Source: Ectocarpus siliculosus (Eukaryota > Sar > Phaeophyceae > Ectocarpales > Ectocarpaceae). Taken from it: a DNA stretch of 64,000 nt. Of this stretch, positions 1 through 10,786 are shown in pieces (positions within the stretch are counted from its first letter, which is position 1; each line of letters starts with the position of its first letter). Location: NCBI GenBank assembly GCA_000310025.1, contig FN648559.1:36276-100275 (forward strand), read 5' to 3'. Made by a program: the position numbers and the translations under genes. The notes below the pieces were generated by a model that was not told the DNA's origin, did no database searches, and worked only from the letters and a program-made list of their open reading frames with translations.

Positions 1-29
1 CAACCCGGGAGTCCAACCCACTCTTGTAT

Positions 30-640
30 TTCGGCCTACAAGACTCCAATCGACACAAGCACCGGTAGGAGAGTGCGTGGGAGATGCCGTGACATCACAA
101 CTCCACTCTCCTACGACATCTATGTACAGTAGTAGTACTGCTGTCGTTGTAGCATGCATGTGGAACATCTCCGAGGCGTCCTCCTGCGCGGTAACGACAA
201 CATGGCGAGAGCTCTACGTGTACCTGTCGTCGACACATGTGGCAGCCGCGCGATACACGAACGGATGTTTGCATCGCATTGTACTATGGTTCGCCGTGGC
301 AAGAAGTATCCCATCCCGTTAGGTCGTTGCGGTACTTGTAGCACGCGGACGTCGTTCGGCGTCTAGTCCATACTGCTGTAGCAAAAACACAGAAGCAGTA
401 ATCGAGCTATGCATGAAATTTTTTGCTCTGGTTCACTTTTGCCTCCACAACACGAGAATCCCACTGCTGTATCTCGACCTACAAGACTCCAATCAACAAA
501 CCAGCACTGGCAGAAGTGCGTGGAAGATGCTGTGACAGCACAACTAAGTCGACACTCGTACGACTTCCATGTAAAGTCGGCGTCTGGTCCATACTGCTGT
601 AGTCTAGAAATTCAAAAATCGAGCCATTTTTTTTTTATTC
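30..640. repeat. Diverged two-copy direct repeat at left edge
   Basis: The stretch around 33-130 (CCTACAAGACTCCAATC... GTGACA.CACAACT) recurs in diverged form at about 478-575. The text following the first copy at 356-410 (GGCGTCT.GTCCATACTGCTGTAG) recurs at 579-640. The first copy therefore carries roughly 225 extra bases (about 125-350) relative to the second. It lies upstream of the decayed retroelement and may be part of its leader, but no link is shown. Confidence 0.6.
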
Positions 641-1118
641 TTTTCCATACTAATAACAAGAAATGTGTCACGTCACGACGACCATCCTGTAAGTATATAT
701 ATAACATGATCCCCGTGCTTTTTCTGAAGAGACCACGGACCAACGCAAAAAGGTTGTAACCGGGCGGCGGGGTGTGGGTGTGGGGGGGGCGGCGGAGTGG
801 TCAAACGAAGGCTGGCGACACCGGTTAGCTGCTCGTTCTTGTTTGAACCGACGGGGGCTTGGTTCACCTAAGCTTCAAACCGCACCCGTGATCCGTGGCA
901 TCCTCTACGTACTGGCCTGCAGCAGTGCGCTCAAAAGGGTGGTCATGATGTATGCGACCGCACACCACACGCATATCTTATCACGCCGCAGCATGCTGCT
1001 AACCTTCGGTTCGGCTCCGCTCATGATGCCACGAAGGACGGGATGGGCCTCGAAGGTATGTGGGATACTCCGCACGAGCTTGTGAGGAAGACACCGAGCA
1101 TGCGATCTCCACGACGTC

Positions 1119-1660
1119 TTGCGCCAGGAGCCTCCGCACCCACACACCATCGACGTGCAGTTCATCCGTGAAATTTTGGGTGTGCGTGTTTCCCCCCTTG
1201 GGGTGGTGGAAGATCCGAAATTCCGCATCATTCATGATCTCACATTCACAGCGGCTGGTGCGTCGTCTAGCGCCCATGCAGATACAGATTTTGATCGTGC
1301 CCCCGAGTGTCCGTATGGGACATGTATTTTTCGATATCTTGTCGCGCGTCCTCTTTTTGCGCCAATTGCACGGGCCACATCTCGAGATTTTGCTCTGTCG
1401 TGTTGACGTGCGTTAGGCTTTTCGTCAAGTGTTGGTCGACCCTTCGTGGGACCATTTCCGTCTGCTGGGACACCGGGGGCCAAACGATCCTCCGTTGTTG
1501 TCTGCAAAGAAGATAACCGATTTTTCGACACGTTTGGAGGTGTTGGGATGGATTTTGGACACGTCAACTCTCACAGTGACCATGCCTCTGCGAAAACAAC
1601 AGAAATTACACCGTTTGTTGGGCGAGTGGCCACAGACGCGGCCGTCCCGTCGCGGAATTG
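1119..1660 (+). pseudogene. Reverse transcriptase fragments (palm deleted)
   Basis: Two RT pieces lie in different frames. The first (about 1119-1406) has the DIRS-type RT start, a PLGVVEDPKFRIIHDLTF block. The second (about 1429-1660) has the end of the RT with a LEVLGWILDT block followed by K-rich helices. Between them only tens of bases remain where roughly a hundred or more codons, including the catalytic YxDD, should lie. It is seen as an internal deletion plus frameshift. The element cannot encode an active RT. Confidence 0.7.
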
Positions 1661-1689
1661 ACCGGTTTTCTTCTTCACGTGTCTTTTGC

Positions 1690-2412
1690 CTTGCGTCCAG
1701 GCAAATATTTCGTCGGCTGTCTGTTGGCTGATGCCGGCATGCCGCAATCCGAAGTGTTCCTTTCGCGTGTTTCTAACCCCGCTCGGCGTGTCGTGTTGGG
1801 CCCCCATGTTTCACGATGATTTGGATTTTGGCGCTGGTTTGTGCAGCGAGGTCTGGCGTCGCGTGGCGGACAGTTGTGTGCACCGATGTACAATGTGGTG
1901 CTTCGCCCTCCGGTAATGGCCGTGTTTGCCGATGCGTCCAAAACAGCGTTCGGAGCATACTGTGTGCAAACTGGGTGTTATTCCGGCGTGATTTGACGTG
2001 TGACGAGCAGTCCCGTTTTGTGGGGTCTAGCAAGTCTGTATCCGAGTGTCCCGATGTCAGTATCAATGTTCTTGAGCTACTCGGCATGGTCGCTGCGGCG
2101 TGGGTGTTGATCGTGCAACAGCGTCACGAGCCGGTGTCGGCCGGTGACTGCATCCAGTTGCGAGGAGACAATGAAGCGAGTGTGGCATGGATTGAGCGGT
2201 GTCGCGGAGGCAAGGAGCCGCGGTCCGGCGCGCTCATGCGGATGCTGGGGGCGATTGAAGTGTCTAGCGGGTGGCTTTTCCACTCGTCCCATATGCCTGG
2301 TGTGCTCAGTTCGCTTGCCGATGGTATTTCTCGCTGGCCTGCCGCTGATGTGTACGACAACCTTTGTGCCGCTGCCCCCCATGTGCGATGGCAGGAAGTG
2401 GAGTTGAATTGA
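1690..2412 (+). pseudogene. RNase H domain of the DIRS-type element, frameshifted
   Basis: An ADASKTAFGAYC block (first RNase H Asp) is read near 1918-1955 in one frame and ends at a stop near 2000. Downstream, in the frame open to 2412, are LELLGMVAAAW (Glu), LRGDNEAS (Asp) and LADGISRW (final Asp). The catalytic D-E-D-D set is thus recognisable but split by at least one frameshift. It overlaps slightly with the start of the YR reading frame, as is common in this element class. Confidence 0.75.
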
Positions 2413-3537
2413 GCCGGGCAAGAGATGTGCTCTGCCGTGCTGGGGCCAGCCTCGTCCGCCAGTCACTTGCGCGAACGTCTGAACGAACTTACCTGGGCCT
2501 TTTTGGAGGCTGGGTGAAACATCGTGTGGCCGTTGTGTATCGGCCGGTGTTTATTGCTGCTGAGACTGTTCCGCGTGATGTCGTTGCTCAATTGGTTGAG
2601 TACGTCGCGTATGGTTTTTCCGTTTTGGGCCTGCAAAATTCGACGATTGCTAGTCACCTGTCCGCTGTTAAGTTTTTCCATAGTGTGTCGGGTGAAGGGG
2701 AGCTTGATACGCGGCATCCGCTGATTCGTTGTGCTTTACGTGGAGCGGCGTGGGGGCATGCCGACGTGGGAACACAGCAGCGGTTGCGGCGGCCGGTGTC
2801 TTGGGCGATGTTGCAACAGGGGAGTTCGTTGGTGCCTCAATGGGGCGTAGGCGGGCGTGTTTTGTTTCTTGCGCTGAGTGCCTCTTTCTTCTTTCTGACG
2901 CGAGCATCTGAGATGTTTGCGGTGTCGAAATTGTCCATGCATGAGGTTCATGGGTTGCGTCGGGGGGACGTAGCGTTTTTTCAGGGGGCGGTCCAGCTCT
3001 TGCAGTCAGCGCAGTGGCCGTTGGCCGATCGCGTGGAGGTACGTTTTCGTTCGTCCAAAGGGGACCAGTTTCGGAAAGGGGCGGTTTGTACGCGTACACG
3101 GCAAGGTCCGTGCCGTGGAGTCGACCGAGGGGGTGGTGCAGTGGATGTCATGGTGGAGCTTCTTTCTCTGTAGACTAGACTATACGTTTCTGCCTTCGCA
3201 TGCGCCTCTAGTGGCTTTTGGTGTTGGTCGGGGCCAGTGGGCCATGTGGACTAAGTGTCAGGCTGTTGTGGCCCTTCGCCAAGTGGTTGCGTTGGCGGGT
3301 TTGCAGCCCGAGGAGTACGCGCTGCACTCCCTTCGTATTGGGGGCGCAACTTTCTTGGCGGCGGGGGGTGCATCGCCGGAGTTTCTTCGTAGAGAAGGGC
3401 GATGGTCGGGGGAGAGTAGTTACCAGTGTTACGTTCGGAATGTTGGGGGTGATGCTTCGTGGGTGTCAGAGGTGTTGGCGAACAAGGAGAAGGTGGCTAC
3501 ACAGCCAGGGCAGGGTACCCGAGGGGGTGACGTGTGA
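2400..3537 (+). pseudogene. Tyrosine recombinase, split by stop and frameshift
   Basis: The N-terminal part is open to 3173 and carries the first catalytic Arg (FFLTRASE) and a Lys (SSKGDQ). The C-terminal part is read in another frame from about 3180 to 3537 and carries H-S-L-R (HxxR), GRW and the Tyr in YQCYVRN. All catalytic residues of a YR are therefore still visible, but a stop codon and frame change near 3173 separate them. The family cuts and joins DNA to integrate circular element DNA. Compared with the intact copy at 54970-56124 the break falls just after the VELLS block. Confidence 0.85.
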
Positions 3538-3727
3538 AGGGGTTCTGTGGCGCGTGGCGTATGTCGAGGTCCTTGTCGTACCGATGTTATTTTGCTGTAC
3601 ATTGTGTATGCCGTATATATTGTGTGTCGTACATATAGCGTGTTTTGCATACATGTATGCGATATATGTTGCGCATGAAAAAAGGGGGGGGGGGGGATCA
3701 GTATGGCGCACCAGCCTTAGGTTTGGG

Positions 3728-3906
3728 GGCAGACAGAGTTTATATATTTCTGTCCGTTGGGTGGCTGATGTTTATACTGATCGTAAGGAGTAGACCGGGG
3801 GCGTGTGTGGTGTGTTGCCCTGCCTGGACTTCGCTCTTTTCCCCTCCCCCTTGGCGAGCAAAGGGGGTACGCAAAATAATGACAAATTTCGAAAGCATCG
3901 AGAAAA
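3728..3906 (+). repeat. 179-bp direct repeat, copy 1
   Basis: It begins GGCAGACAGAGTTTATATAT and ends at CATCGAGAAAA. It matches 4693-4871 at an offset of 965 bp; I found one mismatch (CTGGACTTC versus CTGGTCTTC). It lies 190 bp after the YR remnant, where the B1 repeat of a split-direct-repeat YR element would sit. Confidence 0.9.
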
Positions 3907-4692
3907 GCGAAAGATTGACTGACGAAGTAAGGGAAATCTGCGTTTTGTGAGAAGCGGCAGAAATAAACCGCTGGCCCATAAGAAAGCAGGAAGTGGACGA
4001 GTGTGTTGATTCCTGTTTTCAGTATACTCGCTTCGCCGTGTTTACCGCGGGCGAGCGAGAGCACGTGTGTGTGCTTGTGGTGGCCAAGGGTTGTTTCTGC
4101 CGTGACGTTTCTTTTTCCCACCCACCCACCCTTGCTTTTGGGGGTGTCAGTGGACATGAAAATCGGAGCGGCGGCGTTGTGTCCAATGTGATTGCCTGTC
4201 GGGGGGATTCACTGTGTAGCCGCAGTCGGGGTCGCGTGTGCCTGTGCTGGGCGCGGTTCCGAGGTGCTCGTCCCATTTCATTTTTTTTTAATGGGATGTG
4301 TGTGTATCGCATTTACTTCAGGTTGATATATGCAGGACGCATGTTGGTGTGTGTATCGGACCGTTGCACGGTTGGGGGAGTGCACTCTTGGCTGCTGTGT
4401 GTGGCTGCGTTGGTGCTGCGCGCTTCCCCGTTGTGTGCCTTACGAGTCTGATTGATTGGTGGACACCCTTATATATTATATGATTAATTGTACGTGGGGT
4501 CCTGGCGACATGTGTGTTTTTTTCTGCAGTGCGATGGAGTGTCAGGGGAACAGAGAGTAGCGAGAGACGGGAAAATGGTTTTTTCTTGGTGGCCCGAGTG
4601 TTTCGCCGAGTGGCGATGTTAATGTTGATGGGCCTTGTGGGGTTCTCTCGTGGTTTCAGTATGAACAAATTGGTGTGGTTATCATGCAGGGT

Positions 4693-4871
4693 GGCAGACA
4701 GAGTTTATATATTTCTGTCCGTTGGGTGGCTGATGTTTATACTGATCGTAAGGAGTAGACCGGGGGCGTGTGTGGTGTGTTGCCCTGCCTGGTCTTCGCT
4801 CTTTTCCCCTCCCCCTTGGCGAGCAAAGGGGGTACGCAAAATAATGACAAATTTCGAAAGCATCGAGAAAA
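4693..4871 (+). repeat. 179-bp direct repeat, copy 2
   Basis: This is the second copy of the repeat at 3728-3906. In an A1-B1-A2-B2 architecture it would be B2, with the 786 bp between the copies containing A2. No A1 matching that interval is visible in 1-1000, so A1 is either outside the window or lost. Confidence 0.9.
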
Positions 4872-5915
4872 ACACCACTTGCGCGAAAGTGAAGGGAGCA
4901 CCGCGAAAGAAAAAGTAAGGGGGGAGTCGGTTTGCGCGGGCGTGCACGAGGCCCCCAGTTGCACCGCATTGCACCGCAAAGGCAGCAGACAGGCCCCGCG
5001 CTGCGCGGGAAGAAGCTCCCGCGGCGTATACGTCTTCTGACTGTTGGAGAGGGACGCACTTCCCCGGGCTCATCTTGGGTGCCTGTTGCTGGACTGCCAT
5101 TGTCGGGTGAGGCATGTTCGCTGCACTTTGGTAAGCAGCACTCCACGACTACGTTGTACCTGTACAATAGAGAGATGGACATGCTGTAGCGGCCAGTAGC
5201 GGCGATGCAGGGTTAGGAGTATCGCAAGCTGTACGTCGAACGCGACGTGAAACTTGATCTGTTTGAAACGTGCCCCGCGTGTTGCACGTTGGCCGGTCTC
5301 GTCCCGAGGGAGTGCACCCCAACCAGCCGCACCGTCGCAGCTTTTGCGCTCGAGTTTCGTACACACCAGCCTGCACACCAGCCTGTAGATGCTTCTAATA
5401 ACTAAAGAAGAAACTGGCGACGGTGCCGCAGGCGCCCGGCGTCAGTGCCTCCTCGCCGTACCTCCTTGTCCACAAATTGACTGACGCACACGCCCTCCAC
5501 GTGCACGCTACCAACAGGTTGCCGTCGTCGACATGCACAACACTCGGAGGGTGTCTGATCAGCTTAACCCTGTCTAGCTCTACATTCGACACGCACGCCA
5601 CGCACGTTTTGTTGGCCCAAACCTGGCAAAACAATCCAACATTCGCTTCGCACATGCCCGTCGTCAACTTCGCCTCTGTTGGCACACCGCAGACGGTGTT
5701 GTGCCCCCCGGACTTGATCCAGACATGAGTTTTTTCAACCTGGCGGATATCCTTCTTCAGGAGGGTGGTTTGTTTCATGGCACGCCCACTCTAGACATAG
5801 TGGTTCTGGTCGTTGCGTGTCAGCAGCAATCCAATCTACGTCGAGACGTCAATAACAACCCGACGAGCCTGACCATGAGTAGGGCAGCAGCAGCATCTTT
5901 CCGGGCACATATGAC
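4872..5915. other. No gene recognised
   Basis: Only short open frames occur on either strand, none with a recognisable motif. It separates the retroelement from the KDZ-like exons and could hold an undetected 5' exon of that gene. Confidence 0.5.
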
Positions 5916-6358
5916 TTGTCCGTAGCGCAGCACCAGGCCCTAGTCGACTTGTGTCACAATGGGGGGGGCGTAGGGGACGTATTCGCGGCGTATCAGAGAT
6001 CTCTTCCCAAAGGTTCGCAAGCTGCTGCAGGATTTGTAGCGAGATCGGTGCAGTATGCTGGAGTGTTCTGCCAGAATGAGTCTTGCGACGACGTAGCCAT
6101 GACAGTGACATTTCTCCAATCGGCGTTTTATGGGGTGGACGAGTGCTACCCTATGCGGCACTATGTCAAGACTTGTCGAGAGTGCGGGTCCAGTTACTAC
6201 CTGAACAAACGCCGTCAGAGTGGTCCGGATGGCACAACCTGGCACGTTTTCTACGCCTGGGACCAAGGCATCCCCGAAGAAATCAGCAACAAGTCCGGGA
6301 AGTGCGTTCTGTCCGTGGCGTTCCTGACGCAAGTCGCTCTTACTCTGTCGAGGATGAG
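5916..6358 (+). CDS. KDZ-like gene, exon a (CxC5-type cysteine cluster)
   Basis: The open block contains FCQNESC followed by KTCRECGSSYYLN, a zinc-binding-type pair of C-x4-C and C-x2-C. It ends in a PEEISNKSGKCVLSVAFLT segment typical of the region before the family's SFE.YA block. It ends at ATGAG|GTGGGT in phase 2. The upstream start is uncertain because no convincing ATG precedes it in frame. Confidence 0.6.
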
Positions 6359-9194
6359 GTGGGTTCAGAAAGTGTCCCCGATATTGACACAAGGGGTACA
6401 TCCAGACGGGACGCTGTTTTGTCATTGGACCTTGACTTTCGCCCACCGCAAGTTGCGTTTTTTGTTCGGCATAACTTTTGTCCCACTGGTGCAGCTATCC
6501 CCCCTCGCTCGCAAACTCGTCCCTTGCCTCTGCCTGCAAGCTTTTATTTCTATCGTTGACACTGCGTTGACGTCCGCTGACACTGTCCCCTCGTACCCCC
6601 TCGTTTCTCGTATCCCCTCGTTTTGTCGCCGACCTCATGTCAAACAACCCCCCCAACCAGAGTCGGCTTCACTGCCATCTGCAATGTCTACAACGATACA
6701 GTCTTGCGTGATCGAGGGCACGGATCGCCGCCGCTGGCGGTTGACACGCTCCTGGAGTGTTGGTCGCTCCTGGCGACTCTGAAAATGGCGCAAGGCGTAG
6801 GTGCGTATCTGCATTGCATTGTCGCGGGCGTGGCCATCACAACACTGCTGGGATACGCATGCCAGTACCCGTCTCGACTGTTTGACAGCGTAGAGCACTC
6901 GCTGTGTTGGCGGATAGACGGTGGTGCCGTCTTGATGTACCTTGTTGGCATCCGAATGAAACGGAACCACCAAATGTGGCTAGTTTTGGTTGTCCGTCGC
7001 ACTCGAAGCTGGTTTCCCTTTGCTTCGCCATCGTTGGATGATGCTCATTGCACACTATTCCCTGTTTTCCGTATTGCTGCAGCTTGACTGCGCTCCCCTG
7101 ACTTCCTTGTGCGATTTATTGCGACAAAGGTCCCTGGCTAACCTTCCCGCCGGAAGGGTTGACCATTGTCGTGGGGAACCCACGGTTGGTATGGGTCCGA
7201 GACATCGACGGGGAACAAAGCGGGGCAAATCATTGGAAGGGTCTCCGTGAGTTGATGGCGGATCAAAACGAGGGTTTCTGGGAGAACGTGGCTTGGCAAA
7301 GGCACAGCTTCGACCTCTGCCGCCAAACAATCGAGGTCGACGGGCAGCTGTGTTCCATTCAAGCGGCTGTGATCGACGGCATCACCAACACCCGGGGGGC
7401 CTGCTGTGCGGTTCATGAGTGCCCCCATGATCTGCCCAACCTCAGTGGGGCCAGGTGAGGAGTACGAAATCGGGTCGTCGCCGATTTGCGAGTGTACTTC
7501 ATGAATACATACCTAACAGGGACTCCGAAATTCCCGGTTGCGCTTTGCGCGATGCCGTTGGTAGGGCGACGTATTTGAGACATGTATCGGTGGTTTGCTG
7601 TCGCTCATGAGCTCCGTTGCGCGCTTCGGCGGTAAGCAGTTTATCTTTTGGCCGTTGCAGCAAGTCCAACACTAGGCTAAGTAAGTTGTTAAACTGTATC
7701 GTTTCATTCGTTTCGTGTTATCTGTGTTCCCTTATGCCACTCTCCTTGAACGGTGTGTACCCTGTTATTCGCACGTCTGACGTGTAGGCGTGCATGCATG
7801 CCTCGAACGCCGTCTCTTATGTCGACTACTACAGCCTGCACTTCCCAGCACTTGCATCCTGCGAATTAAGCCCCCATACTTGCCGTTGCAACCGACACTG
7901 CCGCCCCCGCCTGTTGTCTAACAAACCCAAGGTTTTGCGAGCACCACGCTCCTATCTACGAACATCGCTGCGCCGTTACCTCCCCCGAGTGCCTCAACAA
8001 CCATGAGGACGGGAGCTTGGCCTGCGCAGAACACGCTGACATGGAAAGGCCGTGGAATTTTTTCAACAACTTCGGAGACTACCGGCGCAAGCAAAGGATG
8101 CGGGCTGCTGGCATCGAAGTGGAGGTATGTCCGACGTACGCCCTTACTGGTACACAACTTATATAATCTGTTGGTGTTTGTGATGTTTTCAACCAGCAGG
8201 GTGTGTGTCTGTCTATCGGGCGTGTGTCTGTCTATCGGCGTGCCATCGCCTTCGAGGATCCTATGACTCGTCCCAAAAAGGTTTGCCTTTCCTTCCGTGA
8301 ATAGCGGCCTCGGGTCCGACGGCGGTAGTACATGCGTACATGCGTACAACCCTGAACCTGGTAGAATATGTTGAACGGCACAGAGAGTTTGCATGACCTG
8401 AACCTGGTAAAATATGTTGAACGGCAAAGAGAGTTTGCACGTTGTGTCCATCCCTGCTTGTGCTGAAGCACCGATCACTGAACGTCTCGTTCCGCTCGAA
8501 AACAACACTTTGTTTTGACCCGTCGATATTCCCTGTTGCTGCCTGTCCACCCAGCCTGACGACATCAAACTCTTGCGAGTGATGTTTTCAAGGCACAACT
8601 CATACGGTCATCTGGTGGGCACCCTCAACTGCGGTATTATTTCGGGAATCTCTGCTCTTGCAGCTCACGAGGGCATGGAGTGCGTGTGCGCGGCCTTGGA
8701 TCTAATGTGGCCTGACCCTCTCTCCAGGCCTGGAATCCTGTTTTACCACCTCGCGTGCCGCCTCCTGGAATACCGCCTCTTGCACCCTCACCTGGGCTGG
8801 CTGATGTGTCGCTACATCGTGGACAGGTTGTTATATGTAACTGTTAGTTCCCTAATTTCCCGTGCCACCGATGACGTGTCTACTCGTTTTGCTGAGCTCC
8901 AGGTAGGGGACCAATACCAATAGCGGGTGTGTTGTACCTCTGTAGTTGGTCATAGCTACTTCACGTGGGGCTTGCCTGTCATGTTTTGTCACCGCTTATC
9001 AACCTGTTCGCGAACCGGGTCCTCGCCCAACCGCTGCATCTGACCGCGACCTACACGGCGACCTACAAGTACCACTGCTAACGTTTCCCTTGCCGCTTTC
9101 GTGTGTTCCGCCGACCCCTTTTGTCAAGATCATTGATCTTCGGCTTCCTCTTGCTGTGGCGTCCTCAAGATTCCACTTCCGGTCTCAAAATGAG
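5916..9194 (+). CDS. KDZ-superfamily transposase-associated gene (partial exon model)
   Basis: At least five exon-like blocks in order read like the fused cysteine-cluster (CxC5/CxC6-type) and transposase-fold proteins associated with Kyakuja-Dileera-Zisupton (KDZ) transposons. They are 5916-6358, about 7102-7454, 7932-8124, about 8573-8826 and 9170-9194. The key features are a double C-x2-C cluster, a CCAVHEC...RFCEHH...C...C...H cluster, a RPGILFYHLACRLLEY block and VDR-FHF. The last motif is created by joining the ends of the fourth and fifth blocks. Donor/acceptor pairs at 7454/7932 and 8826/9170 join in phase. An exon between 6358 and 7102 and the C-terminal half are not identified, so this may be a truncated transposon copy or a domesticated gene. 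The family assignment is from remembered motifs. Confidence 0.6.
7102..7454 (+). CDS. KDZ-like gene, exon b
   Basis: Read after the in-frame stop at 7099. It contains IYCDKGPWLTF near the start and CCAVHECPHDL near the end, and stops at GCCAG|GTGAGG in phase 2. The exact acceptor is not resolved. Confidence 0.6.
7932..8124 (+). CDS. KDZ-like gene, exon c (cysteine/histidine cluster)
   Basis: The acceptor CCCAAG|G completes the Arg codon left by exon b, giving R-FCEHH. A C...C...C...H pattern then follows (HRCAV..PEC.....LACAEH). The donor GTGGAG|GTATGT leaves phase 0. Confidence 0.65.
8351..8442. repeat. 46-bp tandem repeat, two copies
   Basis: The unit starts CCTGAACCTGGTA.AATATG and is present at 8351-8396 and 8397-8442 with two or three differences. 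It lies in the presumed intron between exons c and d of the KDZ-like gene. A shorter duplication of GTGTGTCTGTCTATCGG sits just upstream, near 8202-8237. Confidence 0.8.
8573..8826 (+). CDS. KDZ-like gene, exon d (transposase-fold core start)
   Basis: The open frame shows GTLNCGIISG, an HEGME segment, then RPGILFYHLACRLLEY and IVD, ending at GTGGACAG|GTTG in phase 2. The order Cys-Gly-Ile, Glu, Asp/His-x-AC, VDR matches the KDZ core as I recall it. The 5' boundary is uncertain. Confidence 0.55.
9170..9194 (+). CDS. KDZ-like gene, 25-nt micro-exon e (FHF motif)
   Basis: CCTCAAG|A completes the Arg codon from exon d and gives R-FHFRSQNE, followed by the donor GTACGAG. VDRFHF is a hallmark string of KDZ proteins. 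The exon is only 25 nt, but both junctions are in phase. Nothing recognisable continues it downstream. Confidence 0.5.
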
Positions 9195-9724
9195 GTACGA
9201 GTGACATTTCCTTCTACACAACCGAAAGAGTGAACGCGTGGGAAACAATGTTCCAATTTACTTTGACTACCGTAAGTATCGGATGTGCGGACGCCTTTGA
9301 AAGTCCTGGTCAGATTCTGATTGCAAAGGCGTGCGGAGACCCGCGATACCTATGCGGAAAGTCAATTAAATATTTGGAACTCGCTTTTTTTCCGCGTACC
9401 CTGTGCGGAGACCCCGACCGACATGTGCGGGGACCCCGATGCTTACGGTAGCTAACCTTGCTTTTCCACCCCGTCATGTAACTTCGATTGCCTCGTGCCC
9501 TGGGACTCGTGTTGCGATCTACTGTGACAGATTAACTGCGCTATCTTCAATTCGCCGGAGGCGCGCGACGATCCCACGCTCTGGCGGACAAGCCCCGAAG
9601 GACAGGAAGAATTTCGGTGGAACTCAAGTCGGGCGGAAAGCAGCAACAGCTGGCTTGAAGGTAGAGCGTCAAAATGTACATGTGTGCTCACTCGCCCTCT
9701 TGTCTTTTGTGTTGACCCCGGAAA
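9195..9724. other. No gene recognised
   Basis: Short open frames only. TGCGGAGACCC-like words recur at 9333, 9401 and 9427. The continuation of the KDZ-like gene was looked for here and not found. Confidence 0.4.
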
Positions 9725-9806
9725 AGAGTTCACTTTTTATAATTGTTGGTTCACTTTTATAACAGTTATTTCACTTTTGTAACAAGTGATTCTCACTTTC
9801 ATAACA
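9725..9806. repeat. Small block of CACTTT-ATAA repeats
   Basis: Four variants of TCACTTTTATAACA occur in about 80 bp, near 9731, 9751, 9769 and 9792, with internal changes such as TTTGTAAC and TTCATAAC. The same words form the denser array at 10787-11122, so the two blocks may bracket one element of about 1.4 kb. Confidence 0.7.
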
Positions 9807-10786
9807 GAGACTTGGCGTTTCCTTGGCGACGGCACAACAGGGCGTTTTCATTAATGCGAGACAGCACACACGAAACGTCCACGGTATACATGTTCTTGTG
9901 CGATCTGGTCTGTCTCTTGTCTTCCGACTGGCTTGCCAACATGCACGCCCACACCATCAAAAGACCGATTTTTGCGCCCACGTCGTGTTTCTGTTTTTTT
10001 TTGCTGCCATGCTTTTCCCCTGCTTTTCTAGGCTTTGGGGTCGTCGTCAAACAGATGCCTCAAGTGCTGAGGGACTTCTTCCTCAACCACGCCATCCTTG
10101 TTCGGAATGAGACCCTTCTCAGGTCCAAACTTATGAGCCAGCACCCTAACTTCGATGGTTGAGATCGGTGGTGGAGAGATGCTGTACAAGTTCTGGTTGT
10201 GGTGTAACCTTTGTGTTTGGTCAGCAGTTCACCGCTGTTTTTGCGGGTCTAGGTAGGCATTCACCGATCGTCGGATAGGACCCCCGACAGAGACCTACTG
10301 TCACGGGTTGAGTGGTTACTGTCACCGGTTGAGTGGTTCACTCAACGACCTTCGTCGAGGTTGTTCATCTGCCGTGGGGTTCATTTGCGTCGTCGGAGGA
10401 AGGCCCGCGGTGGTATCAAAGGTGTTGTCGGCGGGTGTAGTGTGCCTTTAGCCCTTTACGTCTTGCTCGCGGTATGTGCGAACCTAGGTGAACCAGCCGC
10501 ACACACACGTGAGAATCGTTCTGGCTGCACAGGAGGTTCGCCTTATTTATGCGGTGCACAACACGTACGGGCTTTCCTGCCCGAGGATCGCCATATCGCA
10601 ATTACCTTCGTCACGTCATGCGCCTGTAACCTGTAGCTGAAGTTCCATATTTCTATGATGCAATGATGCGCTTGGGCAAGTATGTGCTCGTCCCATCGTT
10701 CAGTTTCTTGATGAGAGCTGCAGAACTGCTCCAAAACCAAAGTCAATTTTACCGCCTGGCTTTTAAAGGTGACTTGCACGACAGTC
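9807..10786. other. Segment between the two CACTTT-ATAA repeat blocks, no gene recognised
   Basis: Open frames are short and lack family motifs. A near-duplicate GTCAC.GGTTGAGTGGTT occurs at about 10300-10338. If the flanking repeat blocks are element ends, this would be the body of a non-autonomous element. Confidence 0.4.

Larger units (their letters stand above)
1060..4871 (+). mobile_element. Decayed DIRS/PAT-type tyrosine-recombinase retroelement
   Basis: The order of remnants is reverse transcriptase, RNase H, tyrosine recombinase, then a 179-bp direct repeat pair. This is the gene order of DIRS/PAT/Ngaro YR retroelements. The reading frame is broken several times and the RT palm with its YxDD motif is missing, so this copy is dead. 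The YR belongs to the same subfamily as the one at 54970-56124, sharing ALHSLRIGGAT and K-x-DQ blocks. The left boundary is not defined. The right boundary is placed at the end of the second direct repeat and is approximate. Confidence 0.8.

Noticed and set aside
7918-8598. 226-codon open frame on the minus strand
   Set aside because: It overlaps the KDZ-like exons and a tandem repeat and shows no motif of its own.
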